From assembly GCF_000733295.1 (NCBI RefSeq), contig NZ_JPMI01000048.1:1-64000 (forward strand): a DNA stretch of 64,000 nucleotides, given 5' to 3'. The notes under the pieces were generated by a model. It did no database searches and was not told where the DNA came from. It saw only the letters and a program-made list of their open reading frames with translations. This document shows, piece by piece, positions 1-8,131 of the stretch. A program made the position numbers and the translations under genes. Positions within the stretch are counted from its first letter, which is position 1, and the number at the start of each line of letters is the position of its first letter. Source of the stretch: Archangium violaceum Cb vi76 (GTDB lineage: Bacteria; Myxococcota; Myxococcia; Myxococcales; Myxococcaceae).

Positions 1-1
1 T

Positions 2-334
2 CGCCAGGACGCGGTGCTCGTGGGCATCGCCGGCACGGTGACGACGCTCTTCACCGTGCGGCACGCCATCGATCCGTATGACGCCGCGCGCGTCCAGGGT
101 GGCACCCTCACGCTCGCGGAGTTGGAGGCACTGGCGGACCAGATGTGCCGGATGCCGCTCGCCGAGCGCCAGAAGCTGCCGGGCCTGCAGCCCAAGCGCG
201 CGGACGTGATTCCCGCCGGAGCCCTCATCCTGCTCGAGAGCCTGCGGGCGCTCGGGCTCGAGCGCTGCCGGGTGAGCGACCGGGGCCTGCGTTGGGGCCT
301 GCTCGCGTACCGTTTCGGAGCCCCCCAGTCATGA
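2..334 (+). CDS. Ppx/GppA phosphatase family protein, C-terminal part (5' end outside window)
   Basis: The reading frame is open from the first bases, so the gene starts upstream of the window; only about 110 C-terminal residues are visible. They match the second half of the Ppx/GppA exopolyphosphatase / pppGpp phosphohydrolase fold: the GIAGTVTTL stretch is the second phosphate-binding loop, followed by the helical segment PGLQPKRADVIPAGALIL, in which R-A-D-V-I-x-A-G is characteristic. The family hydrolyses polyphosphate or pppGpp in the cytoplasm. This fragment cannot tell Ppx from GppA, and no extra C-terminal HD domain follows, so it would be a short-type member. The stop codon overlaps the start of the next gene (ATGA), which suggests translational coupling to the transporter. 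Confidence 0.85.
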   Translation, partial: RQDAVLVGIAGTVTTLFTVRHAIDPYDAARVQGGTLTLAELEALADQMCRMPLAERQKLPGLQPKRADVIPAGALILLESLRALGLERCRVSDRGLRWGLLAYRFGAPQS

Positions 335-1590
335 GTACGACCACCGCCGTGGCCCCCTCCACCGAGCCCGCCGTGTCCGCCACGCGTACCAGCTACTACG
401 CGCTGCTCATCCTCTCCCTCATCAACCTGGTCAACTACCTCGACCGGTACATCGTCACGGTCGCCCTGCCCTACATCAAGCAGGACTTCCAGCTCACCAA
501 CACCCAGGCGGGCTACCTGGGCAGCTTCTTCATGCTGGTGTTCATGCTGGCCTCCCCGGTGAGTGGCTTCCTCGGGGATCGGCTGCCGCGGCGCTACCTG
601 GTGGCCGCGGGCGTGCTGCTCTGGAGCCTGGCGACGGGGGCCTCGGGACTGGCCACCACCTTCTTCGCGCTGATGGTGGCGCGGGCCTGCGTGGGCATCG
701 GCGAGGCCGGGTATGGCGCGGTGGCCCCGTCCATCATCTCCGACCTCTTCCCGCGCCAGCAGCGCACGCGGGTGCTGTCCTTCTTCTACATCGCCATCCC
801 CGTGGGAGCGGCGGCCGGCTACGGGCTGGGCGGGTGGCTGAGCGAGGCCTACTCGTGGCACATGGCCTTCTTCGTGGGCGGCGCGCCGGGCCTGGTGCTG
901 GGCGCCATGGCTTTCTTCATGCCCGAGCCCCAGCGCGGCGCCATGGACGGGCCCGAGGCCCAGACGAAGCTACCCTTCCAGGTGGGCCTCAAGGGATTGG
1001 CGAACAACAAGTCCTTCTGGTGGACCACGGCGGGCTACACGCTGATGACGTTCTCCATCGGCGGGCTCGGGTACTGGCTGCCCACCTTCCTCGTCAACGA
1101 GCGCGGGATGACTCCGGGGAGCGCGGGCTTCAGCTCCGGCGCCGTCACCGCCACCGCGGGCCTGGTGGGAACACTGGCCGGCGGTTGGCTGGGTGACAAG
1201 ATGGACCGGCGGATGGAGGGTGGTGGCCTGCGCATGTCGGGCGTGGGATTGCTGGTCGCGGCTCCCCTCATGTTCCTCGCGATGAAGGTGGACTCGCACG
1301 TGCCGATGTTCGCCATCATCTTCCTGGCGCAGTTCTTCATCTTCCTCAACAGCGGCCCCATCAACGCGGCCATCGTCAATGGCGTGCCGCCGGCGTTCCG
1401 CGCCTTCGCCATGGGGCTGAACGTGCTGTTCATCCACATGCTGGGCGATGCCATCTCGCCCACCGCCATCGGCAAGGTGGCGGACCTGAGCAGCTTGAGC
1501 TTCGCCATCGAGCTCAATGCCCTGCCGGTGCTGCTGGGCGGACTCTCGCTGTTGATGGCGGGCAAGCTGTTCAAGCACGTCTCGGCCTGA
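331..1590 (+). CDS. Spinster-like MFS transporter
   Basis: A 419-residue major facilitator superfamily permease of the inner membrane. The start is ATG at 331, overlapping the stop of the phosphatase gene; longer frames reaching back to 145 lie inside that gene and are rejected. About 12 hydrophobic segments can be traced. The first helix ends in [16 protein letters not shown], and the loop after helix 2 reads [13 protein letters not shown], the MFS signature G-x-x-x-D-R-x-x-R-R. The [24 protein letters not shown] stretch in helices 4 and 5 is typical of the Spinster (Spns) subfamily, which in animals exports sphingolipids or lysophospholipids. The substrate here is unknown. The old yellow enzyme gene follows 22 bases downstream and is probably cotranscribed. 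Confidence 0.88.
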   Translation: MSTTTAVAPSTEPAVSATRTSYYALLILSLINLVNYLDRYIVTVALPYIKQDFQLTNTQAGYLGSFFMLVFMLASPVSGFLGDRLPRRYLVAAGVLLWSLATGASGLATTFFALMVARACVGIGEAGYGAVAPSIISDLFPRQQRTRVLSFFYIAIPVGAAAGYGLGGWLSEAYSWHMAFFVGGAPGLVLGAMAFFMPEPQRGAMDGPEAQTKLPFQVGLKGLANNKSFWWTTAGYTLMTFSIGGLGYWLPTFLVNERGMTPGSAGFSSGAVTATAGLVGTLAGGWLGDKMDRRMEGGGLRMSGVGLLVAAPLMFLAMKVDSHVPMFAIIFLAQFFIFLNSGPINAAIVNGVPPAFRAFAMGLNVLFIHMLGDAISPTAIGKVADLSSLSFAIELNALPVLLGGLSLLMAGKLFKHVSA

Positions 1591-1612
1591 GGTCCGGAGT
1601 ACTGGAGGCGCT

Positions 1613-2683
1613 ATGGGCAGTCCGCTATTCACCCCGCTGACGCTGCGCGGGCTCACCCTCAAGAATCGCATCGTCGTCTCGCCCATGTGCCAGTACTCGA
1701 GCGAGGACGGCTTCGCGAACGACTGGCACTTCGTCCACCTCGGCACCCGGGCCGTCGGGGGCGCGGGGTTGATCATCTTCGAGGCCACCGCCGTCGAGGC
1801 CATCGGGCGCATCTCGCCGCAGGACCTGGGCATCTGGAAGGACGAGCACATCGCGCCGCTGGCGCGCATCACGCGCTTCATCCACGAGCAGGGCTCGGTG
1901 GCGGGCATCCAACTCGCGCACGCGGGGCGCAAGGCGTCCACGGCGCAACCCTGGAAGGGCGGTGCCCCCATTCCTCCCAGCGAGAAGGACGGCTGGAAGC
2001 CCGTGGGGCCGAGCCCCGTGCCCTTCGACGCGGAGCACACGGTGCCGGAGGCGCTCGATGAGGCGGGCATCCAACGGGTGGTGCGGGCCTTCGTCGAGGC
2101 CACCGAGCGCGCGAAGGCCGCGGGGTTCCGCCATGTGGAGCTCCACGCCGCGCACGGCTACCTGCTCCACGAGTTCCTCTCGCCGCTGTCCAACCAGCGC
2201 ACGGACCGGTATGGCGGCTCGTTCGAGAACCGCGTGCGGCTCACCCGCGAGGTGGTGCAGGCGGTGCGCAAGCGCTGGCCCGAGGAGCTGCCCCTCTTCG
2301 TGCGCATCTCAGCCACGGACTGGGCCGAGGGCGGATGGAACCTCGACGAGTCGGTGGCGCTCGCGAAGCTGCTGAAGCAGGACGGCGTGGACCTCATCGA
2401 CTGCTCCTCGGGAGCGCTGGTGCCGGGGGTGAAGATCTCCGCGGGACCCGGCTACCAGACGCCCTTCGCCGAGCGCATCCGCAAGGAGGCCGGCATCGCC
2501 ACCGGCGCCGTGGGCTTCATCCGCTCCGCCTTCCAGGCCGACCACATCCTGCGCACGGAGCAGGCGGACGTGGTCATCCTCGCCCGGGAGCTGCTGCGCA
2601 ACCCCTACTGGCCCCTGCACGCGGCGCGCGAGCTCCACGCCACCGTGCCCTGGCCTCCCCAGTACGAGCGCGCCCAGGATTGA
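1613..2683 (+). CDS. NADH:flavin oxidoreductase, YqjM-type old yellow enzyme
   Basis: A 356-residue FMN-dependent ene-reductase expected to reduce activated C=C bonds of enones and related electrophiles with NAD(P)H. It is a single TIM barrel of normal length for the thermophilic-like class. The N-terminal SPMCQYS places Cys26 and Tyr28 exactly where YqjM-class enzymes bind FMN and substrate, and the His pair of the substrate pocket is in ELHAAHGYL (H178 and H181). The segment [15 protein letters not shown] is the conserved active-site signature, and LAHAGRK is also typical. It sits 22 bases after the MFS gene on the same strand and converges with the N-acetyltransferase gene, whose stop is only 15 bases away. 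A detoxification role is likely, but the physiological substrate cannot be read from sequence. Confidence 0.93.
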   Translation: MGSPLFTPLTLRGLTLKNRIVVSPMCQYSSEDGFANDWHFVHLGTRAVGGAGLIIFEATAVEAIGRISPQDLGIWKDEHIAPLARITRFIHEQGSVAGIQLAHAGRKASTAQPWKGGAPIPPSEKDGWKPVGPSPVPFDAEHTVPEALDEAGIQRVVRAFVEATERAKAAGFRHVELHAAHGYLLHEFLSPLSNQRTDRYGGSFENRVRLTREVVQAVRKRWPEELPLFVRISATDWAEGGWNLDESVALAKLLKQDGVDLIDCSSGALVPGVKISAGPGYQTPFAERIRKEAGIATGAVGFIRSAFQADHILRTEQADVVILARELLRNPYWPLHAARELHATVPWPPQYERAQD

Positions 2684-2698
2684 ACCGCGCTCCGTTCC

Positions 2699-3478
2699 TC
2701 ACGGAGCCGCGGCCCCGCCGAGGGCTCCGCGAGGGATTCCGAAGTGCTCCAGCAGGGCCCGCTCGATGTCCTCCGCCGTTGCGAGCAGCCGCTCCTCGCG
2801 CTGGCCCCGCTCGGTGACGATGAGCCGGTTGCCACTCAGCGTCACCCGCCCCGTGGGCGTCTTGAGCGAGCAGAGCGTGTTCTTGAGGAAGAACGAGTCG
2901 GGCGAGGTCTGGTGGTACCGGCACATCTCCGAGAACTCCTCCAACCGCCTCGGCACGCGCGAGAACACATAGAGGAGCTTCCTCGTGCCGCCCGGCACAT
3001 CCTGGAAGAGCGACCAGTCCTCCCCGAGCCGCTCCAGGTGGAAGCGCAGTCCTCCCGAGTCCCACGGCCCTGGAACGAGCGGGGGCGGCTCGACGAAGCC
3101 TTCACCGAAGCCCACGTCCACGAGCCAGGAGGAACCGTCCAGGGAGACCTCCAGCACGAGGTGATCGAACTCGGGGCCGGAGGGGTGGATGCCGTCCGGT
3201 GATACCCGCCCGGACAGGTACGTCACCTGGAAACCCAGGGCGCGCAGAAGCGCGGCGAACAGGCCATTCAGCTCGTAGCAGAACCCACCGCGGTTGCGCC
3301 GGACGACCTTGTCGAAGAAGGCCGCCTCGTCGAGCACGATGGGGCGCCGGCTGTGGACATCGAGGTTCTCGAAGGGCACGGACTCGAGGTGCCGGTGGTG
3401 CAGCGCGCGCAGGGTCTCCAGCGTGGGTGCCCGAGGCCCCTCGTATCCCAGCCTCCGCAGGTACTGGCCGATGTCCAT
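2699..3478 (-). CDS. nat: Arylamine N-acetyltransferase
   Basis: A 259-residue cytoplasmic enzyme transferring acetyl from acetyl-CoA to arylamines, hydrazines or polyketide-type amines. The complete Cys-His-Asp triad is visible: Cys67 in NRGGFCYEL, His106 in EFDHLVLEV and Asp121 in WLVDVGFGE. The N-terminal YLRRLGY and SVPFENLDV stretches are also diagnostic of the NAT family. Length is close to the usual 260 to 280 residues. The ATG at 3478 gives the conserved N terminus MDIGQYLRRLGY. It is transcribed towards the old yellow enzyme gene. Bacterial relatives act in xenobiotic detoxification or as amide synthases in secondary metabolism; no biosynthetic cluster is seen here, so detoxification is the simpler reading. 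Confidence 0.93.
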   Translation of the reverse strand: MDIGQYLRRLGYEGPRAPTLETLRALHHRHLESVPFENLDVHSRRPIVLDEAAFFDKVVRRNRGGFCYELNGLFAALLRALGFQVTYLSGRVSPDGIHPSGPEFDHLVLEVSLDGSSWLVDVGFGEGFVEPPPLVPGPWDSGGLRFHLERLGEDWSLFQDVPGGTRKLLYVFSRVPRRLEEFSEMCRYHQTSPDSFFLKNTLCSLKTPTGRVTLSGNRLIVTERGQREERLLATAEDIERALLEHFGIPRGALGGAAAP

Positions 3479-3578
3479 GACTCCCCCGTCCGCGGCGCGA
3501 AAGCACGCCTCGCGCAGTATAGGTCAGACGGAGGAGGGGGTCAGGCCCGCCAGGGACTGGCGAGCCTCGGACGGGCCA

Positions 3579-4325
3579 TCAGAGATAGAGCACGCAGGAG
3601 TAGGTCCTGCTGCTGACGTTCGACCAGTTCCCGTTGCTGTCCTGCACCTTGAACTCGAAAGTGACCGACTGGAGGGGCCAGTACTTGTTCTCGGCGGTCC
3701 GCGCCTCGCAGCCGAAGTTCTGGGTGAGCGAGCCCTGGAACCAGCCGTACCCCTCGCCCTGCACGGAGTCCTGCCAGTAGGCGGTGTGAGACCCGGTGCC
3801 CAGACCGACGCTCCCCGTGCACCGGACCACGTAGTTCGAGGTCCGCGTGCAGGAGAGGGAGGTCGTGGGAGGGCAGTACTGGCTGAAGGACGCGGTGACC
3901 GAGTGGGGGCTGTCGTAGCAGGTGGTGCGATTGCCACCGCTGTCCACGATCATGGGGAACGCCTTCACCTCCAGGTTGTGCCCTCCGCACCCCATCCCCC
4001 CGGCGCTGAAGTTCCAGCCCCCCGAGGTTCCGAGATACTCGGAGGCGCTCCGCAGGGAGCCATCCACCCAGAACTCCGTCCGCACCCCATTGGCGCCGGT
4101 GGTCACCGCCCAGTTTCCAGCGCCGGCCGCGATCCCCTCGTACGAGCTGACCCCCGCGATGTTCAGTCCGGAGACGCCCAGGCCGACGCACAGCGGCGAC
4201 TGCTGCGTACCCAATTGCTCCCCAGCCGGAACCAGCGCGTCCTCGGGAGCTCCACCGCAAGCGGCCAGCAGCAGCCCGGACATCAGCGAACAGGTGATGG
4301 AACGAATCGTCTTCTGCGGCTTCAA
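3579..4325 (-). CDS. Secreted lipoprotein of unknown function
   Basis: A 248-residue protein I do not recognise. The N terminus is a lipoprotein signal: basic MKPQK, a hydrophobic core, then the lipobox LLAAC with the acylated Cys at residue 23. The mature part is rich in Gly, Ser, Thr, Asn, Trp and Tyr and contains several Cys residues (for example in GMGCGGHN, TTCYDS, QYCPP, LSCTRT, VRCTGS, FGCEAR, YSCVLY), suggesting a disulfide-bonded beta-sandwich at the cell surface. Two halves with similar texture (each mentioning sequence like W-x-S-G-x-T or Y-W-Q-D) may be two immunoglobulin-like or lectin-like units. Composition differs from neighbours by low Lys and Glu. It stands alone on the minus strand between the NAT and glycosyltransferase genes. 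Confidence 0.65.
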   Translation of the reverse strand: MKPQKTIRSITCSLMSGLLLAACGGAPEDALVPAGEQLGTQQSPLCVGLGVSGLNIAGVSSYEGIAAGAGNWAVTTGANGVRTEFWVDGSLRSASEYLGTSGGWNFSAGGMGCGGHNLEVKAFPMIVDSGGNRTTCYDSPHSVTASFSQYCPPTTSLSCTRTSNYVVRCTGSVGLGTGSHTAYWQDSVQGEGYGWFQGSLTQNFGCEARTAENKYWPLQSVTFEFKVQDSNGNWSNVSSRTYSCVLYL

Positions 4326-4417
4326 GGCATTCCTCCGAGCATCAACCGGCCCAATCCGAGGAATCTGTACGATATCCGCAAAACAAGATCAACATGCCAG
4401 GGCCTGAATCCCTCATA

Positions 4418-5803
4418 TCAGGCCGCCAGGCGCTTCCACCCAGACGCCGGAACCGCCACCCGCGAGCGCGCCGCCAGGTCCTCGAACAGCACGCGCGCCT
4501 GCTCACTCCAGGTGGGCCACGAGAAGTCCACCACCGGCTGGCGGCCCTCGCGGATGAGCCGCTCCACCTTCGCGCCCAGGTCCCCTTCGCGGTGGATGTC
4601 GAAGAACGTCGCGTGTGCCGCCACCAGCTCTCGGAAGACGGGGATGTCGTTCGCGAGCACCGGCGTCCCCAGCGAGAGCGCCTCGATGAGCGGCAGGCCG
4701 AAGCCCTCGGCCTCCGAGGCCTGGAGCAGCCCCGCGGCGTCCCGGTACAGCAGCGCGAGGTCTCCATCCTCCACACCCTCCAGCCAGAGCAGCGAGCCGT
4801 GCAGGTACGGGTTGGCGCTCAGCGCCTCGTGGATCTCCCCGTTCTTCCACCCACCGCCGCCCACGATGACGAGCTGGACCTGGACCCCACGGCGCCAGAG
4901 CGACTCGAACTCCGCGAGCACCTTCAGGTGGTGCTTCTTCGGCTCGATGGAGCCGACCATCAGGAAGTACGGAGGCCCCTCGCGAACGGCCCTGACCGCC
5001 GGTGACGTCACCTCCGCGGGGACCTGCTCGCTCCTCGCGAAGTCTCGGCCATGGTGCAACACCGTGCCGCCTGGGAGCTGCCGGTGGAAACGGCTCGCGT
5101 TGACCGCGGCCACCGAGCCCCGGGTGAACTCCGAGACGTAATAGATGTGATCGCTGTGGCTCAGCACCTCGAATACCCAGCGCTCGAACTGCTCCCGCCA
5201 GGGGGACTCGTAGAACTCCGGGTGGGTGATGGGCAGGATGTCATGCACCAGCGGGCACAGGACGAGCCCCCTGCTCCGCAGCCGCATGTAGAGGCCCGGC
5301 CGGGTGTCATGCCAGTACGCGGGCATGAAGAGGACCTCCCCCGGCTGGAACTCCACACGCTTCCCGAGGAAGCCGTTGACGCGCTGCTTGAGGGAGAAGT
5401 AGCCGGCGCGAAAACCCTTGTGGAGCACGTTCTTCCAGAGGTCGAAGAACTCGAACGACAGCAGCAGGCTGGCGAGCCGCAAGAAGGGCACCACGCACGA
5501 CACGGCCCCGAGCCGCAGCACGTGCAGCACGAAGTAGAGCCACGACCGGAGGAGCTGATGCAGGCTCCGGAGTCCCGGCTGACGGCGGAAGCGCCGGAGG
5601 TTGCTCCCGACGAGGAAGGGACGGGCATCGATGAGCTCTCCGTTCTGGATGTACACGGGGACGACCTCGAGCCCATATGCGTCGCCGAGCGCGTAGCCCT
5701 CCTCGAGGTACGCATAGGCGACGCGTGGAATGCCGGTCACCCGGGTCCGGTAATCCACCAGCGTGAAGTCGACGAAGATCCGGCGTCTGCTTTCCTGCCT
5801 CAT
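4418..5803 (-). CDS. Glycosyltransferase family 4
   Basis: A 461-residue retaining glycosyltransferase with the GT-B fold. The start is ATG at 5803, preceded by a G-rich ribosome site; the frame stays open upstream to 6097, but that extension has no family features and overlaps the divergent gene. The N-terminal acceptor half begins RRIFVDFTLVDY and includes RVTGIPRVAYAYLEEG, typical of bacterial mannosyl/rhamnosyl transferases. The C-terminal nucleotide-sugar half has VGSIEPKKHHLKVL (about 284-296), VIVGGGGW, and the EX7E motif in EAEGFGLPLIEAL (Glu366 and Glu374). A hydrophobic stretch near residues 85-125 might mediate membrane association. The role is probably surface polysaccharide or LPS synthesis. 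It diverges from the CotH-like gene across about 160 bases. Confidence 0.88.
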   Translation of the reverse strand: MRQESRRRIFVDFTLVDYRTRVTGIPRVAYAYLEEGYALGDAYGLEVVPVYIQNGELIDARPFLVGSNLRRFRRQPGLRSLHQLLRSWLYFVLHVLRLGAVSCVVPFLRLASLLLSFEFFDLWKNVLHKGFRAGYFSLKQRVNGFLGKRVEFQPGEVLFMPAYWHDTRPGLYMRLRSRGLVLCPLVHDILPITHPEFYESPWREQFERWVFEVLSHSDHIYYVSEFTRGSVAAVNASRFHRQLPGGTVLHHGRDFARSEQVPAEVTSPAVRAVREGPPYFLMVGSIEPKKHHLKVLAEFESLWRRGVQVQLVIVGGGGWKNGEIHEALSANPYLHGSLLWLEGVEDGDLALLYRDAAGLLQASEAEGFGLPLIEALSLGTPVLANDIPVFRELVAAHATFFDIHREGDLGAKVERLIREGRQPVVDFSWPTWSEQARVLFEDLAARSRVAVPASGWKRLAA

Positions 5804-5964
5804 GGAGCCCCCCCCTTCATGTGGACAGGTGAAGCCTCTAACAGCGCTGAATCGGACCGGGCAGCCCGTGGCCCACCGACCTATCCACCCGCGTACATCT
5901 CGACGAGCCCTGGGGCTGGGGGTCCCTGGTGCGAGCCCATGCCCATGCCTACTCCTCCAGGGCC

Positions 5965-7206
5965 ATGTGTCCGAAACGGGCCAGAGGTTGGTGGGCGGGA
6001 GTGGCGCTGCTCTCGGTGCTGGGGGCCTGTACCCGGGTACAAGAGACTCCGCCGAACGCACGGGTTCCGGAGCACGTGCGGGATGAGACCGCGCCATTTC
6101 CTCCCCGGGTGCTCCCGCACGACTGGCACGCCTTCGACACCCGCTTCCTCCACTACGTCTCCATCCAGGTGTCGCCCGAGCACCTCGAGGCCCTGGAGTA
6201 CGATCACGAACAGCGCATCCCCTGTGACATCACCCTCAACGGGGTGTCGATACACAACGCGGGCATCCGCCAGAAGGGCAACTGGGGCTCGGGGTCCACC
6301 CTGTCGGGCAAGCCCGGTTGGAGCCTGAAATTCGATGAGTTCATCAAGGGCCAGCGCTACCAGGGGCTGGACAAGCTGCTGCTGAACAACGCCATCCAGG
6401 ACCGCGGCCTGCTCAACGAGCACCTCGCGTACGAGCTCCACCGCCAGGCGGGGCTCGCCGCTCCACGCACCGCGCATGCGCTGGTGGTGCTCAACGGGAA
6501 GGTCTACGGCTTCTACGTGGTACGCGAGGCCTACGACTCACGCGCCCTGCGGGGGATGTTCGGCAACGGCGATGGCAACCTCTACGAGGGCCCCTGCTGC
6601 GTGGACTTCGCCGCTCCGCTGGGAAGCCCCGCCCTGTTGGACCTCAAGGACGAGCAGAAGGAAGGACGCACGCGCGACGACCTGCGGGCGCTGGCCGCCA
6701 TCGTCGAGACGGCTCCGGACGACACGCTGGAGCAGCAACTGGAGGCCGTGCTCGACGTGGATGCGTGGCTCACCAGCTACGCGCTGGAAGTGGCTCTGGC
6801 GCACTGGGATGGATACACGCTCAACCTCAACAACTATTACGTCTACCACCGGCCGCGGGATGGGCGTTTCGTCTTCCTGCCACACGGGATGGACCAGTTG
6901 ATGGATCGGCCGGACCTCGACCCGTTCCAGGTGCCCCGTTCTCGTCTGGCGCAGCGGGTACGGGAGCACCCGTCCCTGAACGCGCGATTCCTCGCTCGGC
7001 TGAACACGGTGGTCCGCGAGGTCTGGAGCGATGCGGCGATGCAGGCCCGCGCCGAGGCGGTGCGCACCGTCATCGAGTCCGCGCCGCGTGACGACGCACG
7101 GGTCCGTGTGGAGCTGAAGGACTTCCAGGCGCGCTTTCCGCTCCAGCTCGAGCTGTTTCGCGGCCGCCGCATCCTCCTCGAAGGGCACTTGCCGTCCGAG
7201 CCGTGA
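5965..7206 (+). CDS. CotH-kinase family lipoprotein
   Basis: A 413-residue secreted protein with a CotH-like domain, a divergent protein-kinase fold; spore CotH of Bacillus phosphorylates coat proteins. I chose ATG at 5965 because it gives a proper lipoprotein signal ending in SVLGAC; an in-frame GTG at 5929 would add 12 residues before it. Family landmarks are the N-terminal strand pair with RQKGNWGSGS, LLNNAIQDRGLLNEHLAYELHRQAGL (nucleotide-binding and catalytic helix region), a hinge with VLNGKVYGFYVVREAYD, and SYALEVALAHWDGY followed by NNYYVYHRPRDGRFVFLPHGMDQ, where the last Asp corresponds to the metal-binding acid. Length and order fit the family. In myxobacteria such proteins are common extracytoplasmic lipoproteins of unknown substrate. 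Confidence 0.85.
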   Translation: MCPKRARGWWAGVALLSVLGACTRVQETPPNARVPEHVRDETAPFPPRVLPHDWHAFDTRFLHYVSIQVSPEHLEALEYDHEQRIPCDITLNGVSIHNAGIRQKGNWGSGSTLSGKPGWSLKFDEFIKGQRYQGLDKLLLNNAIQDRGLLNEHLAYELHRQAGLAAPRTAHALVVLNGKVYGFYVVREAYDSRALRGMFGNGDGNLYEGPCCVDFAAPLGSPALLDLKDEQKEGRTRDDLRALAAIVETAPDDTLEQQLEAVLDVDAWLTSYALEVALAHWDGYTLNLNNYYVYHRPRDGRFVFLPHGMDQLMDRPDLDPFQVPRSRLAQRVREHPSLNARFLARLNTVVREVWSDAAMQARAEAVRTVIESAPRDDARVRVELKDFQARFPLQLELFRGRRILLEGHLPSEP

Positions 7207-7681
7207 CGCGGCCCCTCAGCTCGAGTTTCGCACTTTTGGGCCGCGCGCCCGGAGTCCAGCTTGCCTGAGGCCGGCACAGGAGAGCGGAGGCGGAGCGCGC
7301 GTCGGCAGGACATTAGAGGTCTGCTGGAGAAAATGACGGCGGAGGTGGGTCGCCGAACCGGTGCGCGAGCACTGCCTCGGTCCGACAGGAGGCTGGCCAT
7401 GATGCTGCCCGACATGTTCCTGCAACTGGTGCTGCGGGTAGCAGGAGGGGGCAGCGACCCTAAGCACCATTCGGCGCCCTATCGGCTATTCGCCGCGGCC
7501 CGCTGGTGGGTCTCACAAGCGTGGCGAGCGCCTGCCCTCGCCGCAACAGATGCTCGAGCAACAACAGGCACGCCGCCTGACGCCGCACCTTCATGGCCGT
7601 CAGGGACAAGGTGCGCATGGTGGATGCGGTGGCTCACTGGTACTCCGCGCCCCACCGCCCACTCAAATGAGTAAGGAGGGC
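7207..7681. other. 475-base stretch without a supportable gene
   Basis: No open frame here resembles a known protein. A plus-strand frame (7261-7674) is open for 137 codons, but its composition (many Arg, Ala, Trp, Ser) is that of a chance frame in GC-rich DNA. An 8-base inverted repeat (7207-7214 with 7238-7245, CGCGGCCC) lies just after the CotH-like gene but has no T tract. The stretch borders the AT-richer toxin module A and may be a recombination junction or decayed gene; I see no terminal repeats or transposase signature. Confidence 0.5.
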
Positions 7682-8131
7682 TCAATCCTTCAAACTATCG
7701 AGAAACCGTGTGAAGTTGTCCGCCACGAAGAGGATGGCATCCTCACCTTCTCCCTCGGGAAAAATAAACACAATCCTGGGGTTGCGAGGAGTTTGCCTGT
7801 AGTCGAAGCAGAAATAATTGCTCCCTATGTTACGGGCGAAAGGATACAGCCCTGGGGGGATATGCTCTCTGAGGAAGTCATATGCCCACTGCACGGACTC
7901 CTCTGGCATGGTTGAGTTGGTGCTGACTGTCAGCAGGATTCCAACGCCTGTGGTGCCATCAAGTACCGTGATTCCATTGGGGTGTGGTGTGCACCCTTGA
8001 TACATTGCGGCAACCTTCTTGTAGTCTTCTGGGAGCGACACTCCCCAGAGAGCTTCGATTTCTTGGAATTCCTCAAAAGTTGCCCGACACAAGTTCGGCC
8101 AGACATAAGGCTTCCATGTGACTGAACTCAT
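7682..8131 (-). CDS. SMI1/KNR4 family immunity protein (module A)
   Basis: A 149-residue cytoplasmic protein of the SMI1/KNR4 (SUKH) superfamily, the commonest immunity fold in bacterial polymorphic toxin systems. Visible hallmarks are the N-terminal helix EEFQEIEALWGVSLPEDYKKVAAMYQG, with the L-P-x-D-Y signature followed by a small-residue turn, then FARNIGSNYFCFDYRQTP and the C-terminal FIFPEGEGEDAILFVADNFTRFLDSL. Its ATG overlaps the stop of the toxin gene by 4 bases, so the two are translationally coupled, as expected for a toxin-immunity pair. By position it should neutralise the WHH nuclease encoded just upstream. Base composition is clearly AT-richer than the flanking housekeeping genes, suggesting horizontal acquisition. 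Confidence 0.88.
   Translation of the reverse strand: MSSVTWKPYVWPNLCRATFEEFQEIEALWGVSLPEDYKKVAAMYQGCTPHPNGITVLDGTTGVGILLTVSTNSTMPEESVQWAYDFLREHIPPGLYPFARNIGSNYFCFDYRQTPRNPRIVFIFPEGEGEDAILFVADNFTRFLDSLKD

Noticed and set aside
970-2103. A 377-codon minus-strand frame across the MFS and old yellow enzyme genes
   Set aside because: It spans the ends of two genes on the opposite strand and encodes no recognisable motif.
7261-7674. A 137-codon plus-strand frame in the gap before toxin module A
   Set aside because: No ribosome site, no recognisable domain and random-looking composition; I could not support it as a gene or as a transposase remnant.
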